From the NCBI GenBank assembly GCA_015657735.1, contig SSSX01000072.1, positions 1 to 8,665 on the forward strand: DNA of 8,665 nt, read 5' to 3'. Numbering within the stretch: position 1 is the first letter of the stretch; the number at the start of each line of letters is the position of its first letter. The notes under the pieces were generated by a model, which saw nothing but the letters and a program-made list of their open reading frames with translations, did no database searches and was not told the origin of the DNA. This DNA is from Zoogloeaceae bacterium. GTDB taxonomy: Bacteria; Pseudomonadota; Gammaproteobacteria; Burkholderiales; Rhodocyclaceae. Below are positions 1 through 5,270 of the stretch, one piece after another. The position numbers and the translations under genes were made by a program.

Positions 1-282
1 GACCAGATCGAGCAGGACGTCGAGCGCGGTCTGCCGGTGTGGGACGCCATCGTCGAATCGGCGGTGCGCCGCCTGCGGCCGATCGTCCTCACCGCGGCGG
101 CGGCGGTGCTGGCGATGATCCCGCTCACCCGCAGCACCTTCTTCGGGCCGATGGCGGTGGCGATCATGGGCGGGCTGATCGTCGCCACGCTGCTGACCCT
201 GCTCTTCGTGCCGGCGCTCTACGCCGCCTGGTATCGCGTGCGCCGCGAGCCGGCGCAACAGCGCGGTGCACAACTAGGCTAG
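1..282 (+). CDS. RND efflux pump inner-membrane permease, C-terminal fragment
   Basis: This is the last 93 residues of a proton-driven RND transporter (AcrB/MexB or CusA-like) that exports drugs or toxic compounds through a periplasmic adaptor and an outer-membrane channel. The reading frame is open from base 1 and ends at TAG 280-282, so the start lies outside the window. The fragment has the typical end of the family: a charged stretch ending in SAVRRLRPIVLTA, then a membrane helix (about VLTAAAAVLAMIPL), the GPMAVAIMGGLIVATLLTLL segment, and the closing FVPALYAAWYRV with a short basic tail. These correspond to the last two transmembrane helices (TM11 and TM12). The exact subfamily (HAE1 drug pump or heavy-metal pump) cannot be fixed from the tail, although the IPLTRSTFFGPMA stretch resembles drug-type pumps more. 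No hairpin terminator with a T-run follows directly; the AT-rich palindrome at 310-331 is the next structure. Confidence 0.9.
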   Translation, partial: DQIEQDVERGLPVWDAIVESAVRRLRPIVLTAAAAVLAMIPLTRSTFFGPMAVAIMGGLIVATLLTLLFVPALYAAWYRVRREPAQQRGAQLG

Positions 283-309
283 AATTCGAAAGTTTATATG
301 CGGAACATT

Positions 310-331
310 AATATTAGCCTGTGCTAATATT
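310..331. promoter_or_regulatory. Perfect inverted repeat, probable operator before the pcm-rhodanese-tolC unit
   Basis: The arms AATATTAGC (310-318) and GCTAATATT (323-331) are perfect reverse complements around a 4-base spacer CTGT. The dyad lies in an AT-rich island of an otherwise GC-rich window and ends 17 bases before the start codon at 349. It also overlaps possible -10 hexamers (TAATAT at 309-314 and 325-330), but no convincing -35 box accompanies either. The inner half-sites TTAGC/GCTAA equal those of the SlyA (MarR family) consensus TTAGCAAGCTAA, but the spacing is 2 bases wider. A repressor site for the downstream unit is the simplest reading. A weak terminator for the upstream RND gene is less likely because the stem is mostly A-T and only a short T-rich stretch follows. 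Confidence 0.5.
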
Positions 332-348
332 TATCGGGGAGCCCAACA

Positions 349-1002
349 ATGAACTTCGAACAAGCACGGTACAACATGGTCGAGCAGCAGATCCGCCCCT
401 GGGAGGTGCTGGATTTCGGTGTGCTCGATGTCCTGATGAGCGTCCGCCGCGAGGAATTCGTGCCGGAAATCTACAAGTCGCTGGCCCTGTCGGAAGCCGA
501 GATTCCCCTCGGCCACGGCGGCAGCATGCTGATCCCGGTGATCGAAGGCAAGGTTCTGCAGGCGGTGCAGGTCAAGCGCTCCGACAAGGTGCTGGAAATC
601 GGCGCCGGCTCCGGCTACTTCGCCGCGCTGCTGGCCGCCAAGGCCGACTGGGTGCGCACCGTCGACATCGAGCCGGCGCTGGCCGGCATGGCCCACGACA
701 ACCTCAAGCGCTACGGCGTCGAGAACGTCATCGTCGAGGAAGGCGACGCGATCTGCGGCTGGGCGGCCAACGCGCCCTACGACCTGATCGTCGTCTCCGG
801 TGGCGTGCCCTTCGTGCCCGAATCGCTGCTGCAGCAGGTCAAGGTCGGCGGCCGTCTGTTCGCCTTCGTCGGCGAAGCGCCGCTGATGACCGCCCAGCTC
901 GTCACCCACGAAGCCGAAGGGCGCTTCCGTACCGAATCGCTCTTCGAAAACCTGGTGCCGACGATGCGTAACGCGCCGCAGAAGAGCCACTTCAAGTTCT
1001 GA
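349..1002 (+). CDS. Protein-L-isoaspartate O-methyltransferase family protein (divergent)
   Basis: This is a 217-residue SAM-dependent methyltransferase of the PCMT family. Canonical members repair isoaspartyl residues in aged proteins. The ATG at 349 is preceded by GGGGAG (336-341) with a 7-base spacer. Visible features are RREEFVP (33-39), corresponding to the family's RxxFVP; SAM motif I, VLEIGAGSGYFAALLA (81-96), followed by an acidic VDIEP (105-109); motif II, PYDLIVVSGGVP (143-154); and KVGGRLFAFVG (165-175). The segment that in repair enzymes reads GxGQTISQP, and helps form the substrate pocket, is here GHGGSMLIP (55-63). The fold and SAM binding are therefore well supported, but isoaspartyl repair activity is not assured. 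It is the first gene of a tight unit: the rhodanese gene starts 13 bases after its stop, followed by tolC. It has no signal peptide and is presumably cytoplasmic. The symbol is left blank because orthology to true pcm is doubtful. Confidence 0.88.
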   Translation: MNFEQARYNMVEQQIRPWEVLDFGVLDVLMSVRREEFVPEIYKSLALSEAEIPLGHGGSMLIPVIEGKVLQAVQVKRSDKVLEIGAGSGYFAALLAAKADWVRTVDIEPALAGMAHDNLKRYGVENVIVEEGDAICGWAANAPYDLIVVSGGVPFVPESLLQQVKVGGRLFAFVGEAPLMTAQLVTHEAEGRFRTESLFENLVPTMRNAPQKSHFKF

Positions 1003-1015
1003 GAGCGCCCGCCCG

Positions 1016-1339
1016 ATGAAGCAGATCACACCCACCCAACTGGCCGACTGGCTGCAGGACGCATCCCGTCCGGCGCCCTTCCTGCTCGACGTCCGCGAGC
1101 CTTCCGAATTCGCCTACTGCGCGATTCCCGGCTCGGTGCCGATGCCGATGGCCAGCGTGCCGGCGCGGCTGCAGGAGCTGCCCGCCGATACCGACATCGT
1201 CGTGATCTGCCACCACGGCGGGCGCAGCATGCAGGTCGCGCTGTTCCTCGAGCGCCAGGGGTTTTCCAGCCTCATCAATCTGGCCGGCGGCGTGGCCCAG
1301 TGGGCCCAGCAGGTCGACCCGGCCATGCCCCAGTACTGA
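1016..1339 (+). CDS. Single-domain rhodanese-like sulfurtransferase
   Basis: This is a 107-residue protein consisting of one rhodanese domain, close to GlpE in size. Rhodaneses carry a persulfide sulfur on a catalytic cysteine and pass it to acceptors such as cyanide or thiols. The N-terminal landmark LLDVREPSEF (23-32) contains the conserved D-V-R-E, and the active-site loop is CHHGGRSM (65-72) with the nucleophile Cys65 at the end of the IVVIC strand. A typical closing segment follows, FSSLINLAGGVAQWAQQVDP (83-102). All residues needed for activity appear present. There is no signal peptide, so it should be cytoplasmic. It begins 13 bases after the methyltransferase stop and ends 29 bases before tolC, so co-transcription is very likely. 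The ribosome-binding site is weak (GAGAG at 1001-1005), in line with translational coupling. The physiological sulfur acceptor cannot be read from the sequence. Confidence 0.92.
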   Translation: MKQITPTQLADWLQDASRPAPFLLDVREPSEFAYCAIPGSVPMPMASVPARLQELPADTDIVVICHHGGRSMQVALFLERQGFSSLINLAGGVAQWAQQVDPAMPQY

Positions 1340-1368
1340 AACCTGCAGAACGAGCGACGGAGAAGGCG

Positions 1369-2706
1369 ATGAAACGGCGTGCGAAGATGGCGGCGACGCA
1401 TCTGGCGGTGGCAATGGCGGCGAGCCTCACGGCGTTTGCCGCGACGGCGGCGGATCTCGAGCAGGTCCATCGCGAGGCGCTGTCCTACGACGCGGCGCTG
1501 GCCGCCGCGCGGGCCTCTCTCGAGGCCGGCCGCGAGAAGCTGCCGCAGGGCCGCGCCGGCTTGCTGCCCGCGCTCAACCTGACCGGCAACTCCAACTGGA
1601 ACGACGTCGATCTCAAGCACTACAACGTCAGTCGCGGCTACAACAGCAACGGCTGGCAGGTGCAGCTCACCCAGCCGCTGTTCCGCTGGCAGAACTGGGT
1701 CCAGTACAAGCAGGGCGAGATGCAGGCCGCGCTGGCCGAAGCCCAGTACCAGCTGGCCCGCCAGGATCTGACCCTGCGCGCCGCCCAGGCCTACTTCGAC
1801 GTGCTGGTGGCCCAGGACATCCTCGCCGCGGCCAGCGCGCTGCACGAAGCCAACACCCAGCAGCTGGCCCTCGCCAAGAAGAGCTTCGAGGTCGGTACGG
1901 TGACGATCACCGACGTCCACGAAGCCCAGTCGCGCGCCGACCTGTCGTCGGCGCAGACGATCGCCGCCGAGAGCGATCTGGCGGTCAAGCGCCATGCGCT
2001 GACGGTGCTCACCGGCAAGGATCAGGACGCGCTGAAGGGGCTGCGCAAGGGCGTCGCGCTGAGCCGTCCCGAGCCCGCCGAGCTGCAGCAGTGGGTGACC
2101 TCCGCCGAGAACGGCAGCTACGCCGTGCAGGCGGCGCAGATCGCGCGCGAAATCTCCGACCGCGAAGTCGAGCGCAACCGCGCCGGCCACCTGCCGACCG
2201 TCGATCTGGTCGCCAGCTACGGCAATGCGGCGGCCTCCACCGCGGCGCTGTCGGCGGCGGCGCCGATCCGCACCAACACCGATTCCACCATCGTCGGCGT
2301 GCAGCTGGCGATGCCGCTGTTCCAGGGCGGCGCGACCAATTCCCGCGTCCGCGAGGCCGCGGCGCTGCGCGACAAGGCCACTGCCGATCTCGACAACGCC
2401 CGCCGCACCTCGGCCCAGAACGCCCGCCAGGCCTATCTCGGCGTGACCAGCGGGCTGGCCCAGGTGAAGGCTTTCGAGGCCGCCCAGGTGTCGTCGCGCT
2501 CGGCGCTGGAGGCCAACAAGCTCGGCTACGACGTCGGCGTGCGGATCAACATCGACGTGCTCAACGCCCAGAGCCAGCTCTACGACACCCTGCAGAAGCT
2601 CTCCAAAGCCCGCTACGACACCCTGATGGCGCAGCTCAAGCTGAAGGCCGCCGCCGGCACGCTGGTGGACGACGATATCAAGGCCATCAACGTCCTCCTC
2701 GACTGA
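1369..2706 (+). CDS. tolC: TolC-family outer-membrane efflux/secretion channel protein
   Basis: This 445-residue outer-membrane factor trimerises into a channel-tunnel used by RND, MFS or type I exporters. I place the start at ATG 1369, preceded by GGAGAAGG (1359-1366), rather than at an upstream in-frame GTG (1300) inside the rhodanese gene. This start gives a proper signal peptide: basic MKRRAK, a hydrophobic core, and cleavage after AFAATAA near residue 28. The protein shows the internal duplication of TolC. The first repeat opens with LEQVHREALSYDAALAAARA and reaches GRAGLLPALNLTGN (61-74); the second has the hallmark VERNRAGHLPTVDLVASYGN from residue 267. LFQGG and INIDVLNAQSQLYDTLQ are typical second-repeat segments. 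The length fits the type I secretion/TolC subfamily. It is the third gene of the methyltransferase-rhodanese-tolC unit and is followed by a terminator. An RND permease end lies upstream, so service to that pump is plausible but unproven. Confidence 0.92.
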   Translation: MKRRAKMAATHLAVAMAASLTAFAATAADLEQVHREALSYDAALAAARASLEAGREKLPQGRAGLLPALNLTGNSNWNDVDLKHYNVSRGYNSNGWQVQLTQPLFRWQNWVQYKQGEMQAALAEAQYQLARQDLTLRAAQAYFDVLVAQDILAAASALHEANTQQLALAKKSFEVGTVTITDVHEAQSRADLSSAQTIAAESDLAVKRHALTVLTGKDQDALKGLRKGVALSRPEPAELQQWVTSAENGSYAVQAAQIAREISDREVERNRAGHLPTVDLVASYGNAAASTAALSAAAPIRTNTDSTIVGVQLAMPLFQGGATNSRVREAAALRDKATADLDNARRTSAQNARQAYLGVTSGLAQVKAFEAAQVSSRSALEANKLGYDVGVRINIDVLNAQSQLYDTLQKLSKARYDTLMAQLKLKAAAGTLVDDDIKAINVLLD

Positions 2707-2719
2707 GCCGCCCGCTGCG

Positions 2720-2725
2720 TAAAAT
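2720..2725 (+). promoter_or_regulatory. Possible -10 box (TAAAAT) for ubiD
   Basis: TAAAAT matches the sigma-70 -10 consensus at five of six positions and stands out in GC-rich surroundings just after the tolC stop. A -35 is poor: TCGACT at 2699-2704 matches four of six but at only 15 bases spacing. If used, the transcript would start about 2731, and the hairpin at 2731-2750 would become the beginning of the ubiD leader. This is a tentative call. Confidence 0.22.
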
Positions 2726-2730
2726 CCCCG

Positions 2731-2759
2731 ACGGCCGCATCCGCGGCCGTTCGCTTTTT
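2731..2759 (+). terminator. Rho-independent terminator after tolC
   Basis: ACGGCCGC (2731-2738) and GCGGCCGT (2743-2750) form a perfect 8-bp GC stem around the loop ATCC. After four bases (TCGC), a run of five T (2755-2759) follows. It sits 25 bases past the tolC stop codon and so should end the methyltransferase-rhodanese-tolC transcript. The gap between stem and T-run is longer than ideal, so termination may be partial. Alternatively, the hairpin could lie in the ubiD leader if the TAAAAT at 2720 is a promoter element. Confidence 0.72.
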
Positions 2760-2792
2760 GCCCACTCCTTCTCACCTTGCCGACAGCCCATC

Positions 2793-4265
2793 ATGCGTTA
2801 CACCGACCTGCGTGACTTCATCGCCCAGCTGGAACGCCTCGGCGAACTCAAGCGGATCAGGACCGAAGTCGATCCGCATCTCGAAATGACCGAAATCTGC
2901 GATCGCGTGCTGCGCGCCGGCGGGCCGGCGATCCTCTTCGAGAAGCCGAAGGGACATGCGCTGCCGGTGCTCGCCAATCTCTTCGGCACGCCGCAGCGGG
3001 TGGCGCTGGGCATGGGCGAGAGCGGCGACGACTGGCAGAACGCGCTGCGCGAGGTCGGCCGCCTGCTCGCCTTTCTGAAGGAGCCCGAGCCGCCGAAGGG
3101 CCTCAAGGATGCCTGGGACAAGCTGCCGGTGTTCCGTCAGGTGCTCAACATGTCGCCCAAGGTGGTGTCGTCGGCACCCTGCCAGCAGGTGGTGAAGGAA
3201 GGGGCGGACGTCGATCTGGCCAGTCTGCCGATCCAGCACTGCTGGCCGGGCGACGTGGCGCCGCTGATCACCTGGGGGCTGGTCGTCACCCGCGGGCCGC
3301 ACAAGACCCGCCAGAACCTGGGCATCTACCGCCAGCAGGTGCTGGGGCCGAACAAGGTGATCATGCGCTGGCTGGCCCATCGCGGCGGCGCGCTGGATTT
3401 TCTCGAGCACCGGAAAGCCCATCCCGGCCAGCCTTTTCCGGTGGCCGTGGTGCTCGGCTGCGACCCGGCGACCATCCTCGGGGCGGTGACGCCGGTGCCC
3501 GATTCGCTCTCCGAATACCAGTTCGCCGGCCTGCTGCGCGGCTCCAGGACGGAGCTGGTGCAGTGCCTCGGCTCCGACCTGCAGGTGCCGGCGTCCGCCG
3601 AGATCGTGCTCGAAGGCGTGATCCACCCCGGCGAGACGGCGCTCGAAGGCCCCTACGGCGACCACACCGGCTATTACAACGAACAGGCCGAATTCCCGGT
3701 GTTCACCATCGAACGCATCACCAGCCGGCGCGACCCGATCTATCACAGCACCTACACCGGCAAGCCGCCCGACGAGCCGGCGATGCTCGGCCTGGCGCTC
3801 AACGAAGTCTTCGTGCCGCTGCTGCAGAAGCAGTTCACCGAGATCGTCGACTTCTATCTGCCGCCGGAAGGCTGCTCGTACCGGCTGGCGGTGGTCAGCA
3901 TCAAGAAGCAGTACCCCGGCCACGCCAAGCGGGTGATGTTCGGCATCTGGAGTTTCCTGCGCCAGTTCATGTACACCAAGTTCATCATCGTGGTGGACGA
4001 CGACGTGAACATCCGCGACTGGAAGGAAGTCGTCTGGGCGCTCACCACCCGCATGGACGCCACCCGCGACACGACGCTGGTGGACAACACCCCCATCGAC
4101 TACCTCGACTTCGCCAGCCCGGTTGCCGGCCTCGGCTCCAAGATGGGCCTCGACGCCACCAACAAGTGGCCCGGCGAAACGAATCGCGAATGGGGCCGGG
4201 CCATCGAGATGGACGCCGCGGTGAAGAAGCGCGTCGACGCGATGTGGGGCGAACTGGGGCTGTGA
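2793..4265 (+). CDS. ubiD: 4-hydroxy-3-polyprenylbenzoate decarboxylase (UbiD)
   Basis: This 490-residue enzyme removes the carboxyl group from the polyprenylated 4-hydroxybenzoate intermediate of ubiquinone synthesis. It uses prenylated FMN made by the partner UbiX, together with a divalent metal. The frame is open for about 700 bases upstream, but ATG 2793 gives the family N-terminus MRYTDLRDFIAQLERLGELK and a length close to E. coli UbiD. Visible hallmarks are ITWGLVVTRGPHK (159-171); QNLGIYRQQ (174-182), whose Asn175 matches the metal-binding Asn; MRWLAHRGGA (191-200) in the cofactor site; DSLSEYQFAG (237-246), with the metal-binding Glu241; and EGPYGDHTGYY (285-295), with the catalytic acid Asp290. 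DNTPIDYLDFASP and LDATNKWPGET close the protein. It is cytoplasmic or membrane-associated. No purine-rich ribosome-binding site is visible before the start. It appears to be a separate transcription unit between two terminators, and no ubiX is in the window. Confidence 0.97.
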   Translation: MRYTDLRDFIAQLERLGELKRIRTEVDPHLEMTEICDRVLRAGGPAILFEKPKGHALPVLANLFGTPQRVALGMGESGDDWQNALREVGRLLAFLKEPEPPKGLKDAWDKLPVFRQVLNMSPKVVSSAPCQQVVKEGADVDLASLPIQHCWPGDVAPLITWGLVVTRGPHKTRQNLGIYRQQVLGPNKVIMRWLAHRGGALDFLEHRKAHPGQPFPVAVVLGCDPATILGAVTPVPDSLSEYQFAGLLRGSRTELVQCLGSDLQVPASAEIVLEGVIHPGETALEGPYGDHTGYYNEQAEFPVFTIERITSRRDPIYHSTYTGKPPDEPAMLGLALNEVFVPLLQKQFTEIVDFYLPPEGCSYRLAVVSIKKQYPGHAKRVMFGIWSFLRQFMYTKFIIVVDDDVNIRDWKEVVWALTTRMDATRDTTLVDNTPIDYLDFASPVAGLGSKMGLDATNKWPGETNREWGRAIEMDAAVKKRVDAMWGELGL

Positions 4266-4315
4266 GGCCCGGACGCGGCCGCCGCCCGCGTCGGTTGGCG
4301 GCGCGCTCAAACAAC

Positions 4316-4343
4316 AAAAAAGCAGCCCGCAGGCTGCTTTTTT
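4316..4343. terminator. Bidirectional rho-independent terminator between convergent genes
   Basis: AAAAAAGCAGCC (4316-4327) pairs perfectly with GGCTGCTTTTTT (4332-4343) around the loop CGCA. The six T on the right follow a GC-rich core for + strand transcripts, and the six A on the left give the same arrangement for - strand transcripts. It lies 50 bases after the ubiD stop and 18 bases after the end of the PEP-CTERM gene, so it should terminate both. Confidence 0.95.
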
Positions 4344-4361
4344 GCTGAAGGCGGGAGAGTC

Positions 4362-5039
4362 TCAGCGCTTGCGGCGGATGCCGGCCAGCGCGGCCAGTGC
4401 GCCGCCGAGGAGGCCCAGGGTGCCCGGTTCGGGGATGCAGGTGGTGCCGGCGGTGCACTGCGGGTCGGTCACGCCAAGGACGCCGACGGTGATGCCGTGC
4501 CAGTTTTCGCTGGTGTCGGTGAAGGTGATCGAGGTGAAGTCGCCGAGCAGTTCGATGACGCCGTGGACTTCGCCCGCGCCGAAGAAGCCGGTGCCGGAGC
4601 CGTTGACGACCGGCGTGCCGTTGCCCCAGAAGCCCGGGCCGTAGCTCAGCACCGCGATCGGCGCGCCGAAGTCGACGGTGTTGCCGTTCCAGCTGACGAG
4701 GCCGATCAGCGGGTTATGGACGCTCTGCGAGAAGGTGATCGTCTTGGGGCCGCCGGCGTTCAGCGCAATGATGTCGCTGTCGGGCGGGCCGTTGTCGACG
4801 GCGGCACTGGTGTAAGCGTCCGGCACCCAGTAGTTGGTGCCGCCGGAGGTCTGGGCGAACTGATAGGGGCCGGTATAGGTGACGCCGACGGTGCTGCTGC
4901 CGACGGTCAGGCTGCCGATGACGCCGGAGGCGACGGCGGAGGTGGAGGTCCAGTCGGTCCAGTAGGCGGGCGCGGCGAAGGCGGCCGGGGCGGCGAGGGC
5001 CGCGCCGAGGGCAGTGAGGGCGGTTGCGAGCAGTCGCAT
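4362..5039 (-). CDS. PEP-CTERM sorting-domain protein (exosortase substrate)
   Basis: This 225-residue exported protein belongs to the class processed by exosortase (EpsH family), which in Gram-negative bacteria is linked to exopolysaccharide and floc formation. The start ATG at 5039-5037 has GGAG eight bases upstream. A signal peptide (MRLLATALTALGAALAAPAAFA) is probably cleaved near residue 22. The mature part, about 180 residues, is rich in Gly, Thr, Ser and aromatic residues and looks beta-rich, with few charges. The C-terminus is a textbook tripartite sorting signal: PEP at 203-205, a hydrophobic helix GTLGLLGGALAALAGI (206-221), and a basic end RRKR. Two cysteines, C195 and C201, lie just before the PEP motif and could form a disulfide. 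I recognise no enzymatic domain; a SENWHG motif (177-182) and a GTNYWVPDAY stretch look like those of other PEP-CTERM proteins. A sigma-54-type promoter precedes it, and the bidirectional terminator follows. The function beyond surface/matrix localisation is unknown. Confidence 0.9.
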   Translation of the reverse strand: MRLLATALTALGAALAAPAAFAAPAYWTDWTSTSAVASGVIGSLTVGSSTVGVTYTGPYQFAQTSGGTNYWVPDAYTSAAVDNGPPDSDIIALNAGGPKTITFSQSVHNPLIGLVSWNGNTVDFGAPIAVLSYGPGFWGNGTPVVNGSGTGFFGAGEVHGVIELLGDFTSITFTDTSENWHGITVGVLGVTDPQCTAGTTCIPEPGTLGLLGGALAALAGIRRKR

Positions 5040-5061
5040 GGTGGGGTCTCCGGTCGGGGCG

Positions 5062-5086
5062 ACGACAATTATTGTGGGCTTGTCGT
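5062..5086. repeat. Inverted repeat around the predicted PEP-CTERM transcription start
   Basis: ACGACAA (5062-5068) and TTGTCGT (5080-5086) are perfect reverse complements with an 11-base spacer. A second, overlapping palindrome ACAAT-T-ATTGT occupies 5065-5075. The outer dyad spans the transcription start predicted from the sigma-54 promoter (about 5082). A transcript starting there would lack part of one arm, so a protein-binding site fits better than an RNA hairpin. Chance occurrence cannot be excluded. Confidence 0.35.
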
Positions 5087-5092
5087 GATCCG

Positions 5093-5108
5093 AGCAAATA
5101 TCAGGCCA
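5093..5108 (-). promoter_or_regulatory. Sigma-54 (RpoN) -24/-12 promoter for the PEP-CTERM gene
   Basis: Read on the - strand, 5108 to 5093 is TGGCCTGATATTTGCT. Against the RpoN consensus TGGCACG-N4-TTGCW it matches ten of the twelve defined positions, including the invariant GG (-24) and GC (-12) at the correct spacing; only positions 5 and 6 differ. Counting 12 bases past the -12 cytosine puts the start of transcription near 5082 and gives a 5' leader of about 43 bases before ATG 5039. It lies in an AT-rich island. As I recall, floc-forming Zoogloea use RpoN with the PrsK/PrsR two-component pair to control PEP-CTERM genes, which agrees with this site. No competing sigma-70 promoter of comparable quality is visible here. 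Confidence 0.75.
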
Positions 5109-5270
5109 GATTTAAAACTTATGCAAAAAATGACAAATTCGCACTGAAAATCAAGGCCATGATTTTTGCGGCGGGGATGGCGGAATCTCGCTGGCCGGGC
5201 CGGTTGTAAAGAATTCCGACGCCCGGTGCGCTTGCCGCGGTCGCGTGGCGCCGGGCGCAGGCCGGGGCGC

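Noticed and set aside
1300..1368. Upstream GTG start for tolC
   Set aside because: It lies inside the rhodanese gene and would put non-signal sequence before the signal peptide. The ATG at 1369 has a good GGAGAAGG site.
1114..2775. Long open frame on the - strand opposite the rhodanese and tolC genes
   Set aside because: It is a shadow typical of GC-rich DNA: low-complexity Arg/Gly/His/Ala composition, no recognisable family, and it overlaps well-supported genes.
2091..2792. In-frame upstream extension of ubiD inside tolC
   Set aside because: The extension has no similarity to UbiD, crosses the tolC terminator, and the family N-terminus begins exactly at the ATG at 2793.
2772..4310. Long open frame on the - strand opposite ubiD
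   Set aside because: It has His/Val/Gly-rich low-complexity sequence with no family resemblance and is fully antisense to an unmistakable ubiD.
5102..5130. Sigma-70 promoter TTGCAT/TGATAT on the - strand before the PEP-CTERM gene
   Set aside because: The spacing is 17 but each hexamer matches only about three of six positions; the overlapping sigma-54 site is far better.
5154..5169. Second sigma-54-like sequence on the + strand (AGGCC...TTTTTGC)
   Set aside because: GG and GC are one base too far apart, the -24 element is poor, and no + strand gene follows.
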